The notes under the pieces are model-generated. The model was given only the letters and a program-made list of their open reading frames with translations. It was not told the origin of the DNA and did not search any database. A DNA stretch of 28,542 nt from Heterotrichella gracilis. Taxonomy: Eukaryota; Sar; Xanthophyceae; Tribonematales; Xanthonemataceae. Each line of letters opens with the position of its first letter. Position 1 is the stretch's first letter. The stretch covers positions 1-28,542 of the forward strand of contig JAULBX010027429.1 of NCBI GenBank assembly GCA_032358255.1. Direction: 5' to 3'. The translations under genes were made by a program, and so were the position numbers. Positions 1-7,209 of the stretch are shown here, one piece after another.

Positions 1-2
1 AA

Positions 3-98
3 TATGCGAGAATAAAGAGGTTGGACGCGCAGAAACAGGTCGTGGTAATGGAGCTAGTGCACCACAGGATATTGAACGATATACCACTGCCGGAATGA
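3..98 (+). CDS. possible 3' end of an upstream gene (31 codons)
   Basis: An open frame enters from the left edge and ends with TGA at 96-98. The visible tail is rich in charged and aliphatic residues (for example KRLDAQKQVVVMELVHHR), as in a real protein, but it is too short to identify. A second frame is open from base 2 to about 131 but runs into the C-run and looks less protein-like. If real, the gene ends just before the inverted-repeat element, which would then sit in an intergenic space without breaking a gene. Confidence 0.3.
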   Translation, partial: YARIKRLDAQKQVVVMELVHHRILNDIPLPE

Positions 99-111
99 AT
101 TTACTGGTGTA

Positions 112-300
112 CCCCCCCCCCCCCTTGCTTAGGCAAATCCTTTTTTCTCTTGTCCCATGGCCTGTTATATGCTGTATTTGTTACGTATTGTATTTTGTAC
201 CTGTTTACTTTTATTGAAGAAAAAATAAATTAAAATAACAATACTTTCAAAAAGGTTTTCTTAGAAGCGTAAAAATCGCGGGCTGTCCTAGCTTGTCCTA
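112..300 (+). repeat. left terminal inverted repeat
   Basis: The arm reads C-run (112-124), a 24-bp divergent spacer, then from CTTGTCCCA at 149 an almost perfect inverted match to 2649-2807. It ends with one full GGACAAGCTA unit (complement strand, 289-298) plus a half unit (283-288). The core is AT-rich and has no credible ORF. Just inside, 310-323 reads AAAAC-GATT-GTTTT, a small hairpin that overlaps the stop codon of the enclosed gene and could act in 3' end formation. Confidence 0.85.
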
Positions 301-321
301 AGCAGATTTAAAACGATTGTT

Positions 322-2598
322 TTATTCGATCTCTTTTTCGACGCACATGAGGTGTCTGATGACGCGTCTTGTCGACCTGTTGGCATTGTCGTAGTTTTCG
401 CAGCAGTCTTTTTGCGCCTCATTGAGACAGAACCTGCACACTTTGGTGTACACTATTTCGTAGCCGAGGCGTTTGAAAGCGGACAGATCGTTATCCCACT
501 TGTACTTTACATGGGGGTGCCTGAAGCGCATGTAATTCATGAATTTTTTCTTAAAGTCTTCAAGCAGCATGCATTCGTTTTTAACCTTGACAAAATACAT
601 GACCTTGTTCGACCACGCGTTTTCGTCTGGTCCGAGCGTAAGAAACATGTGAACGTAATCCGTGCTTTGGCTCATGTCGTCCCTTGTTTCCCTGAAGTAG
701 TCAGAGCACGTGTTCCAGAAGCCCCTGCTTCCTGCGTGATCTATGAGCATCCTGTACGCCTTCAGGGACTTCACGATGATCTTGGACAGCTCAGTGTCAA
801 TAATATTCTGTTTCAGGGAATCGTCCATGTTGGCGACGTACCTGTCGAACCTGAAGATGGCAAGACGTTTTGAAATGGATCCCCTGTCGTCGTTGTAGCT
901 GAGATACCTGTTGCCGCACATGAACATCGGCACCTTCCACTTTACTGACGTCGCTAACCCGTGCTTGACCGGGAGGTTAACGGACTCGCCAGAAACCATC
1001 TTTTTGAAGAGGTCAGATGCCAGCTGCTGTGCCATTTTGTCGGTTATTTCCGGTGCGACGAGGATCTCTTTGTCGTGCTTTGACTGCAGCCCAAATACCA
1101 TTTCGTGGCTCGAGTCCAGTACGCCGACGCTGTTAGGCGAGAACATGGCGCATATGATGTCGACGAGCGTGGACTTGCCGGTGTTTGTATCTCCTATTAC
1201 GAACGGAATAATGTCAAAGCTGTCGAACTGCCCCACGTCGTAGAACAACCTGCCGATGAGCGCCAGCATGTAGGTGTACACCTCGTCAGATTCCAGCTGG
1301 TATTTCAGTATTCTGTCCAGCAGCGACGTGTCCGTGTCATCCAGGTCGCAGTATTGATCTATGTAGTGCCTGGGCACGACACCAAGTTCAAGAACGCCGT
1401 GCCCTACGAGTTCCCCGCTCACGATGTCCAGCAAACCGTTGGAGAAGCCGATGTACCTCCTGTCGCGCCTTACGAACGGAAAGTCTTCATGGTCGACGTT
1501 CGTCATGTAGGTCATCACATCGTTGAATCTCCTTGGTTGCTCTATCAGCGCCTGGTTGTTCGTGAGCGTCGATCTGACGAATTCCCTGTACTGGCCAACG
1601 TTCTCGTACTCGTATGTATCACCAATGCGTCTCAACACGCAGCCGTTCTCTCTTACGAGATTTTTGGATTTTGCAACTTCCAGTATCTCCCTTGTGAGTT
1701 TTGCAATCGCCCCCTTGCCATCCTCGGCAAGATCAAAGAATACTTCCCTTATCGATCTCGATATGCCTCCCTGCAACACCCGCTTTCCGTGACTGAAGCA
1801 GTGGCATACCGCTGATGATTTATACACGTATACGCAGCTGTGACCGCCTGTGGTATGTTGATGGCCCGGCACAACACAGCATTCACGAGTGTCTGCAGTA
1901 AGCTGATACGATGCGTTGTCCAGGTTTTTCACCTTCCATGTCGTTCCGCTCCATCCGATGGCGTTGTTGATGCGCTGCGACATGTCGCACCTGTCTATCA
2001 CTCCTGTTATGACGTTCTGCTGCTGCACGTTCTGTTGGTTGATAGTCCCTAGGTTCAACACGTTGTTGTTAACAATAAAGTTTATCACTGATTTTGGCGG
2101 CGGCCGTGGAACGATCCTGTTGATGATCTCATAGCCCTCGCCGAATGTGAACCCCCTCTTGTTGAACAATATGTCGCACAGGACGAGCGGCTTCAGCATC
2201 CCGCTCTTGATCTTCCCGTCCAGCTCAGGCGTGTGCAGATACACTTTGTGGTACCCCCCGCTGATCGTGCGCGATGTGAACGTATCCGCCGCATCGACCG
2301 GCCCGCACCAATCCTCGAAAAACTCGATGCCGTCGACCTTGTCATCGTGATCATGGCGGTTTACATTTTTCTTGTCCAAATCTATGGCGAACAGCCCCGT
2401 GCTTTCCCCCGTAACGAACATGAAGTGCCGCCATTCAGGAGTCAGCTCAAAGCCCTTCGACTGGTCTGGCGTCACGGACGTCCATTTCGATATCAGCGGA
2501 ACCTTTGTGTGCCTGCCCTTTGCCGAATCAAACTCGACCTTAACGGGTACAAACCTGTCGCAAAAAGACCTTACAAATTCAAGATCCGAAGATGCCAT
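322..2598 (-). CDS. primase-helicase: PrimPol (AEP) fused to SF3 helicase
   Basis: The 758-residue protein combines an archaeo-eukaryotic primase-like N-terminus with a D5-type SF3 helicase and should start and unwind DNA during replication. Residues 71-75 (AIDLD) supply the acidic pair and SGGYH at 113-117 the conserved His motif of the PrimPol fold. A Cys/His cluster at about 240-270 looks like a zinc-binding module. The SF3 ATPase has Walker A GDTNTGKST at 469-477, an acidic Walker B near 511-518 (EILVAPEI), and motif C ending in MCGN near 560. A Cys-rich patch lies near the C-terminus. It is the only gene between the inverted repeats. The promoter octamer 42 nt upstream supports this ATG. 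The virus has its own, different D5 helicase at 4834-6834 and a separate primase at 10305-11141, so this is a second replication module, not the core copy. Confidence 0.85.
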   Translation of the reverse strand: MASSDLEFVRSFCDRFVPVKVEFDSAKGRHTKVPLISKWTSVTPDQSKGFELTPEWRHFMFVTGESTGLFAIDLDKKNVNRHDHDDKVDGIEFFEDWCGPVDAADTFTSRTISGGYHKVYLHTPELDGKIKSGMLKPLVLCDILFNKRGFTFGEGYEIINRIVPRPPPKSVINFIVNNNVLNLGTINQQNVQQQNVITGVIDRCDMSQRINNAIGWSGTTWKVKNLDNASYQLTADTRECCVVPGHQHTTGGHSCVYVYKSSAVCHCFSHGKRVLQGGISRSIREVFFDLAEDGKGAIAKLTREILEVAKSKNLVRENGCVLRRIGDTYEYENVGQYREFVRSTLTNNQALIEQPRRFNDVMTYMTNVDHEDFPFVRRDRRYIGFSNGLLDIVSGELVGHGVLELGVVPRHYIDQYCDLDDTDTSLLDRILKYQLESDEVYTYMLALIGRLFYDVGQFDSFDIIPFVIGDTNTGKSTLVDIICAMFSPNSVGVLDSSHEMVFGLQSKHDKEILVAPEITDKMAQQLASDLFKKMVSGESVNLPVKHGLATSVKWKVPMFMCGNRYLSYNDDRGSISKRLAIFRFDRYVANMDDSLKQNIIDTELSKIIVKSLKAYRMLIDHAGSRGFWNTCSDYFRETRDDMSQSTDYVHMFLTLGPDENAWSNKVMYFVKVKNECMLLEDFKKKFMNYMRFRHPHVKYKWDNDLSAFKRLGYEIVYTKVCRFCLNEAQKDCCENYDNANRSTRRVIRHLMCVEKEIE

Positions 2599-2640
2599 CT
2601 TGAACGGTTCTGTTTCGATTGTAAAAACACGACGTTTTAT

Positions 2641-2648
2641 TCAATTTA
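2641..2648 (-). promoter_or_regulatory. AAAATTGA-type promoter of the element's primase-helicase
   Basis: On the minus strand it reads TAAATTGA, 42 nt before the ATG at 2598, directly against the innermost iteron of the right arm. The corresponding place in the left arm reads TAAGCAGA, so the motif exists only on the side where a gene starts. Confidence 0.6.
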
Positions 2649-2674
2649 GGACAAGCTAGGACAAGCTAGGACAG
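2649..2674. repeat. GGACAAGCTA iterons at the inner edge of the right arm
   Basis: Two head-to-tail copies of GGACAAGCTA are followed by GGACAG. The left arm has one full copy plus the half copy in inverted orientation (283-298). Short iterated decamers beside a primase-helicase gene are the kind of site a replication initiator could bind. That role is inference; only the repeats are seen. Confidence 0.6.
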
Positions 2675-2842
2675 CCCACGATTTTTACGCTTTTAAGAAA
2701 ACTTTTTTGAAAGTATTGTTATTTTAATTTATTTTTCTTCAATAAAAGTAAACAGATACAAAATACAATACGTAACAAATACAACATGTAATAGGCCGTG
2801 GGACAAGGACATATGGTAATATACCCGAGGAGGGGGGGGGGG
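2649..2842 (-). repeat. right terminal inverted repeat
   Basis: This is the inverted partner of the left arm. It starts with two full GGACAAGCTA units (2649-2658, 2659-2668) and a half unit, runs through the same AT-rich core to 2807, then the 24-bp divergent spacer and the G-run at 2832-2842. All eight base substitutions between the arms that I can align are transitions. It lies upstream of the enclosed gene, whose promoter motif abuts its inner edge. A short hairpin-like AAAAC...GTTTT sequence at about 2623-2637 mirrors the one inside the left arm. Confidence 0.85.
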
Positions 2843-2901
2843 AGGCCTGGCCCTGGCCGCCTGCAACACGGGGTAGGCCTGGCCCTAGCCGCCTGCAACA
2901 C
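2843..2901. repeat. GC-rich tandem repeat, period 32 bp, two copies
   Basis: A 27-bp unit beginning AGGCCTGGCCCT occurs at 2843-2869 and 2875-2901 with one mismatch, separated by GGGGT. It abuts the G-run that ends the right arm. No gene is visible between 2599 and 3059: that stretch holds a promoter, the right arm, this repeat and another promoter. Confidence 0.8.
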
Positions 2902-2995
2902 TGGTGGCGTGTGTCGTAGCTTGAGATTACCAGTGCTTCGCCCCTTTCGACGATGACGCGCGGGTCACTATGAAGCATATACCTCTTCCTGAGTA

Positions 2996-3003
2996 AAAAT
3001 TGA
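2996..3003 (+). promoter_or_regulatory. AAAATTGA promoter of the PD-(D/E)XK-like gene
   Basis: A perfect AAAATTGA lies 56 nt before the ATG at 3060, in an AT-rich stretch following the GC-rich repeat. Confidence 0.6.
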
Positions 3004-3059
3004 TAAATTTCAATCTGTAAGTGAGACAGTAAAGCTAGCTTTGCTCATTAGAAGCTACA

Positions 3060-3929
3060 ATGTCCAGACGACTCAGGCCTCGTTCAGAATTCGACTACAG
3101 CAGTGAAAACAGGAGCGATGCCGTTTTTACTGTTGGGTCAGCCAGCAAGTGGGAAGAAAACACCTCACGGTATATGAAAATAAGGGTGAATGATGCGCAC
3201 AATATGTTTCCAAAAGGACGTGACCTACCAGACGAAGCAAAATCTTTACTAATACCAGAATGGACTGACGGAGAATGGTTAAAACATATTGATATAAAAA
3301 CTGCACATTATAGCAACAAAATAAGGACTCTGATAAGCAAAATCAGAAAAGTCTTCATGTCTGAAGAAGAGAGCATAACAGAGGTAATCGTAGATGGATT
3401 CATGGACAGTTTGCTTCACATCCTCTGTTTTGATGATTATCCGTGCTCCTTGTACCCTCAGTACGATTATTTTGCGCAAATAGGACCAGACAGCCGCCGT
3501 GTCAAAGCTAAACCGGATTTTAGCGTGCTGTCAGAAGGAAACAAAATAATGCTTGTTATAGAAGACAAAACTGTCACAAGCGCCACATATGCCAATAACT
3601 GGAAGGAGGACCAGGTACTGGGAGAGCTCTTTGCAGCCGTGCACTATGTCGTGACCAAGTCAAAGGTGACATTAACGTACCCAGTGACCGTATACGCAGT
3701 CAGAATCGTAGGTACAAAGTTCACGTTTTACAGAGCAGACGCGACGCTAGAATATATAAAAGAAAGTGCCAAGCTGGGTCTATCTATTGAAAACGAGATG
3801 GTAGTACAGCGGTATCCTCCCGTAGCGGACGATCCGTCTGTATTAACTGCATACAATATATGCAACAAGAATGAAAGAATGCGCATATTGGAATGTCTGT
3901 GCTTTATCAGGCAGTTTATATGCTGCTAG
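3060..3929 (+). CDS. PD-(D/E)XK nuclease-like protein
   Basis: The 289-residue protein has the signature of a restriction-endonuclease-like fold: KPDFSV at 151-156, then a hydrophobic strand and the E-D-K of LVIEDK at 165-170, with a helix carrying Q185 and E189 after it (EDQVLGEL). An acidic residue at E108 could complete the site. The family includes many nucleases of mobile elements and effector-like proteins in fungi, oomycetes and giant viruses; which subgroup this belongs to cannot be told by eye. It lies just outside the inverted-repeat element, with a perfect AAAATTGA promoter 56 nt upstream. By inspection its codons are more A/T-rich than those of the core genes, suggesting later acquisition. 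The last residues (FIRQFICC) end abruptly, so a slight C-terminal truncation is possible. Confidence 0.6.
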   Translation: MSRRLRPRSEFDYSSENRSDAVFTVGSASKWEENTSRYMKIRVNDAHNMFPKGRDLPDEAKSLLIPEWTDGEWLKHIDIKTAHYSNKIRTLISKIRKVFMSEEESITEVIVDGFMDSLLHILCFDDYPCSLYPQYDYFAQIGPDSRRVKAKPDFSVLSEGNKIMLVIEDKTVTSATYANNWKEDQVLGELFAAVHYVVTKSKVTLTYPVTVYAVRIVGTKFTFYRADATLEYIKESAKLGLSIENEMVVQRYPPVADDPSVLTAYNICNKNERMRILECLCFIRQFICC

Positions 3930-4100
3930 CTGTTATGGCTGTCTGGAGGAAAGTGCGTGACGCTCATAAGATTTCAAAACATGTAACAGATATATGCAAG
4001 CAGACAACAACCTTGTACCAGGTGACCGTATCTTGGTGCCTACGTCGAATAGCTCGTCAATGAAATACACGTCGTCGCAAAGCCTCAATACGTTTTAAAA

Positions 4101-4775
4101 TCAGTCCCTGTGGGCCAGCGGAAAGTTCTTAATCTCTTCGTGAATGTACATCTGGGACACCTGTACGCGAATTTTCATTTCTTTGGGCGTTTTAGGATTC
4201 TTGATGGCGGACAGAAGGAAGGCAGGTCTGACCTTGGATTTTCGAACCTCGAGAATGTCGAGCTGTTCGTCTGCTGTGTACGCCGAAGAGAACATCCTGC
4301 CGTCGTTTGAGTGGATGAGGTTAGTGTACAGGATAGAGTAGCCATCCATGTCTTTAATGGGAAACGTGACGGTTGCACCGGTGAGGTCCTGGAGTTTGGC
4401 GATGACCTTTGCAAATGTCTCATACAAGGCGATGTGGTAAGGGTTATCGGCGTCGAGCACGAACTGCGCGCCGTATTTGTTCGTTTCAATCTTGTGCTCG
4501 CCTTTGGTGAAGAAGTCTTTTTGGACGCCTCTGCAGGTGATGTACGCGTCTGGTTTTCTGGGCACTGTCAGGACGAGGTCTCTGGTGGGTGCGCCGCTCT
4601 GGTACTGGTACAGGATTTTGCTCCTGTCGTACATGTCAGCTGCAGATTTTGTAGTGAGGGGCGATATGGTTATCTGTTCCTCGTCGAACGTGCTCGGGGT
4701 TGCCCATGAGATTTGGTAGATGTCTGGTTGGCCCGAACCGTTTTCCATTTTGTCGGAGTCAGAAGTGCCGCCCAT
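4101..4775 (-). CDS. putative viral ssDNA-binding-like protein (uncertain)
   Basis: A 224-residue soluble protein with no signal peptide or membrane segment. Its central pattern, two beta-rich stretches with a tyrosine-rich YQYQSGAP segment followed by LVLTVPRKPDAY, resembles from memory a conserved phycodna/mimivirus protein family (DUF5871-like) suspected of binding single-stranded DNA. That assignment is weak. It has a perfect AAAATTGA 42 nt upstream of the ATG and lies directly downstream of, and on the same strand as, the D5 helicase, which suits an early replication role. The 171 bp between 3929 and 4101 separates it from the convergent nuclease gene and holds nothing I recognise. Confidence 0.4.
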   Translation of the reverse strand: MGGTSDSDKMENGSGQPDIYQISWATPSTFDEEQITISPLTTKSAADMYDRSKILYQYQSGAPTRDLVLTVPRKPDAYITCRGVQKDFFTKGEHKIETNKYGAQFVLDADNPYHIALYETFAKVIAKLQDLTGATVTFPIKDMDGYSILYTNLIHSNDGRMFSSAYTADEQLDILEVRKSKVRPAFLLSAIKNPKTPKEMKIRVQVSQMYIHEEIKNFPLAHRD

Positions 4776-4817
4776 GTCAACGAGTGTGTTATCTTAGGTA
4801 GGAGACAAATCGCAGTT

Positions 4818-4825
4818 TCAATTTT
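4818..4825 (-). promoter_or_regulatory. AAAATTGA promoter of the 4101-4775 gene
   Basis: A perfect AAAATTGA on the minus strand, 42 nt before the ATG at 4775. It lies in the short spacer between this gene and the stop of the D5 helicase gene, implying separate transcription. Confidence 0.65.
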
Positions 4826-4833
4826 AAAAATAT

Positions 4834-6834
4834 TTAATTCGCGAGCTCTCCCGTGTACGACACGAACACGTTCTCAGTAACGCCCTGTCCGTCATCCTGG
4901 TATCCCTCGTTCGTGAGCTCCTGGGTGAACTTTTCGAAATCCTGCACGCGTTTGCCCGGATACGACCTCCTGAACCACTCCTTGAAGCATTCGTAGATTT
5001 CTGTCGTTGCGACGTACGAGCCCGGAGTGTAGTACACGAAGAGGCTGATGAACCTGAGCGGGTAGTTGTTTCTCGTCGCGTAGTCCTCGGTGATGGCCCT
5101 GATGACCGGGGGGATTTTGAGGAACATGTTCGACTCGTGCTTCAGCTCGTTGTACTTTCGGCACAGCAGGTACATGAAAGCCGATTTGCAGTTCAGCAGC
5201 TCCTGTTCTATAGAGGGGTCGATAATTTGCGTGCCCTCTTCGAGCGTGCCTTTGGCCTGCCTGGACTTGTACTCGTTCGCGTCGAGGAACGTGCTCGTGA
5301 ACGGTATCACGACCATGCGCCGCCTGATGGCCGCGTCCATTCCAGGAATTTCGATGATGTTGTTGCACACGATGACGAACTTCGCTTTCAGCGTCATTGT
5401 CTTTCCCGACTTGAACAGCTGGCGCACGTACATCACGTCGTTACCAGTCATCTCTTTCATCTGTCCGGCCTTTATTTTCTCGTCGGGGTTGGGCTCCTGG
5501 AGGAACACGACGAGTCGCCTTTCGACGTGGCACAGCTCAGGCGTCGCGTTCGACGAGCCTCCCCTTTTGCTGGTAACGAGCGACGTCGGGGCAGAGCTGC
5601 AGTACTCACCGAACGTCTTCATGACGAGCGTCTGCACGAGCGATTTGGCGTTGTTGCCCATGCCCCACCAGATGAAGAACACCTTTGGGCTGTTGTACCC
5701 CTCGAGGAACGTCGCGCACGACAGGATGAAGAAGTCCAGAACGTCCCTGTTCGGAAAGATCGATCCGAGGATGTCGAGTAGCCGCAGCATCTCTATCGAT
5801 TCCATGTCGGTCACCTGGTAGGGCACGCCTGTGGTGACCGACGTGTAGTCAGACGGCACGGGGTGCGACAGCTGCATCGTATCGGTGTTGTACACGCCGT
5901 TGGTCATCCTGATGATGTTCCTCTTCGCGTCGAGAAGCCCGTAGAAGTTGTCGTCCTGTATCCGCATCTTGATGTCCTTCAAGATCTTGGACCGGACGTG
6001 GACGGACATCATGTGCAGCGCTATGTCCCCCGCGTCTTTCGACTCGAAATATTCGATGAGGTCGGTCGTGAGAAAGTTCCATATGTATCCGTCGAACGAG
6101 CACTCCTGCCACAGCCCGTTGATGAAGCACCAGAGCACGCCCATGCAGTTCACGACGTTGTCGCACAGTATTTCGTACGCCAGGCTTGATATGCCGTATT
6201 CCATTTCTGCCTTTGATCTCGAGCATTCTACTATAGATGAAAGCATCGATTCGACGAGCTGCATCTTGTACAGCCTGTACAGATCGCTGTTGCACCTGAG
6301 CATTTCCGATCGAAGCTCGAGTTTGGAGTATCTCGAGCACTCGAACCCGCTGAACATGATGTTGTCGTATCCCCTGTCTGCCATCATCTTGTTTATGTAC
6401 GACTTTAGAACGTCCGCGTCCTGCTCGCGGTAAGCCATCTTTGCGAACAGGCACAGGCGTTTGATGTCGGGGTCGACGCTGTTGTACAGGGACACGTGCT
6501 TCAGAAGGCTGATGACGTCTGCCATCGTGACGTCCTCTAAGAAGGCACCAGAGTACGGCATGTCGGCCACGCCAAAGAAGTCACCCAAGCTGGTTTCTGA
6601 CATGTCGACCTCTGGTATGCTGTACACTGGAGTCGATTGCATTTCGGGGATGCTTTCTGGCAGAATAGAAGAAATGTCGCCATTGATATCAGGCGCGTAT
6701 ACGACAGAACCATTTGAAGAGTTTGAAAAAATGAGGCACCTACCCGGTACATCTTCTAGCTTCTCCGCTATCTCTACCTTCCACTTTTCAAACAAATCAT
6801 ACGGTGCGCTGGTCGGGACGTAAAACAGCGACAT
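4834..6834 (-). CDS. D5-type SF3 replicative helicase (no primase domain)
   Basis: The 666-residue protein is the core viral replicative helicase. Walker A is GMGNNAKS at 391-398, Walker B lies in RRLVVFLQEPN near 439-449, motif C is FVIVCNN around 486-492, and an arginine cluster RRR at 504-506 supplies the arginine finger. The 200-330 region fits the D5_N domain before the ATPase. The first 200 residues show no DxD or SGGxH primase motifs, unlike the fused enzyme at 322-2598; the primase is a separate gene at 10305, as in phycodnaviruses. A weak promoter match GTAATTGA lies 47 nt upstream, inside the 3' end of the TFIIS gene. Confidence 0.9.
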   Translation of the reverse strand: MSLFYVPTSAPYDLFEKWKVEIAEKLEDVPGRCLIFSNSSNGSVVYAPDINGDISSILPESIPEMQSTPVYSIPEVDMSETSLGDFFGVADMPYSGAFLEDVTMADVISLLKHVSLYNSVDPDIKRLCLFAKMAYREQDADVLKSYINKMMADRGYDNIMFSGFECSRYSKLELRSEMLRCNSDLYRLYKMQLVESMLSSIVECSRSKAEMEYGISSLAYEILCDNVVNCMGVLWCFINGLWQECSFDGYIWNFLTTDLIEYFESKDAGDIALHMMSVHVRSKILKDIKMRIQDDNFYGLLDAKRNIIRMTNGVYNTDTMQLSHPVPSDYTSVTTGVPYQVTDMESIEMLRLLDILGSIFPNRDVLDFFILSCATFLEGYNSPKVFFIWWGMGNNAKSLVQTLVMKTFGEYCSSAPTSLVTSKRGGSSNATPELCHVERRLVVFLQEPNPDEKIKAGQMKEMTGNDVMYVRQLFKSGKTMTLKAKFVIVCNNIIEIPGMDAAIRRRMVVIPFTSTFLDANEYKSRQAKGTLEEGTQIIDPSIEQELLNCKSAFMYLLCRKYNELKHESNMFLKIPPVIRAITEDYATRNNYPLRFISLFVYYTPGSYVATTEIYECFKEWFRRSYPGKRVQDFEKFTQELTNEGYQDDGQGVTENVFVSYTGELAN

Positions 6835-6881
6835 CTTTTCTACTCAGAGAGAAGGTAAGCGCAAAAAGAGGACAAAACGGT

Positions 6882-6889
6882 TCAATTAC
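6882..6889 (-). promoter_or_regulatory. AATTGA-core promoter of the D5 helicase
   Basis: Minus strand GTAATTGA, 47 nt before the ATG at 6834. Six of eight positions match AAAATTGA, with the AATTGA core intact. It falls just outside the TFIIS stop codon. Confidence 0.45.
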
Positions 6890-6892
6890 AAT

Positions 6893-7192
6893 TTACCACT
6901 TTCTGCCACATGCCTTGCACACGCGTACAACCGAGCTGCCTTCATCTGCAGATCTCAGCTGGACCTCCCTCACCGTAATGAGCCTGCTTCCGCACGAGCA
7001 TTTGTAAATTGAAGATTCGAGCTGATAATTATTGTCTTCATTTCTACTTGAGATTAAAGCACAAACTTTTTCTGCTGTCAGTTTATCGTTCTCTTTTATT
7101 GCAATACCCTGTTCCATCAGTATCTCTACAAGATATGCTTTGTCCTTGCTGAGCAAAAGCTCTACAGTCTTTCTCGTGTAAGCTTCATCCAT
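6893..7192 (-). CDS. TFIIS-like transcription elongation factor
   Basis: A 99-residue protein ending in a TFIIS-type zinc ribbon. Cysteines at 65 and 67 pair with 92 and 95, and between them lies VQLRSADEGSS, the RSADE motif whose Asp-Glu pair (D83, E84) enters the polymerase active site and triggers transcript cleavage. The first cysteine pair is C-x-C, not the usual C-x2-C. The N-terminal 60 residues are helical and unlike the full-length eukaryotic domain II, as is common for viral TFIIS. The frame stays open upstream to 7285, but that part reads as the Arg/Pro-rich shadow of the divergent gene; ATG at 7192 is chosen. It would act with Rpb1/Rpb2 encoded downstream. No ATTGA-core motif precedes it. 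Confidence 0.85.
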   Translation of the reverse strand: MDEAYTRKTVELLLSKDKAYLVEILMEQGIAIKENDKLTAEKVCALISSRNEDNNYQLESSIYKCSCGSRLITVREVQLRSADEGSSVVRVCKACGRKW

Positions 7193-7209
7193 TTTTGCCT
7201 TTTTTCGAT

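Larger units (their letters stand above)
112..2842. mobile_element. candidate inverted-repeat mobile element carrying one PrimPol-SF3 helicase gene
   Basis: Two inverted arms (112-300 and 2649-2842) enclose only one gene, a 758-codon primase-helicase. Over 149-300 against 2649-2807 the arms differ at about nine positions plus one extra 10-bp unit on the right, roughly 94% identity by eye. Outside this core both arms have a 24-bp divergent spacer of identical length and then a homopolymer, 13 C on the left (112-124) and 11 G on the right (2832-2842). A 7-bp direct repeat ACTGGTG at 103-109 and 2900-2906 could be a target-site duplication. No transposase or integrase is visible inside, so movement would rely on the helicase-primase itself, on the virus, or on a neighbouring nuclease. 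The layout recalls self-replicating hyperparasitic elements of giant viruses (transpovirons, virophages), but it is far smaller and I do not recognise it as a known family. An ordinary viral gene flanked by an inverted duplication is the alternative. Confidence 0.6.

Noticed and set aside
112..2842. The inverted repeats as viral genome termini
   Set aside because: Arms in inverted orientation only 2.3 kb apart with sequence continuing on both sides do not fit genome ends; a misassembly of two ends cannot be fully excluded.
3935..4057. A 40-codon plus-strand ORF starting just after the nuclease-like gene
   Set aside because: It is short, in another frame, has no promoter or recognisable motif, and sits in a convergent spacer. 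It could be a remnant of a longer C-terminus but nothing shows that.
3990..4060. Possible hairpin around ACCAGGTGACC...TTGGT between convergent genes
   Set aside because: Stem is short and interrupted; not convincing as a terminator.
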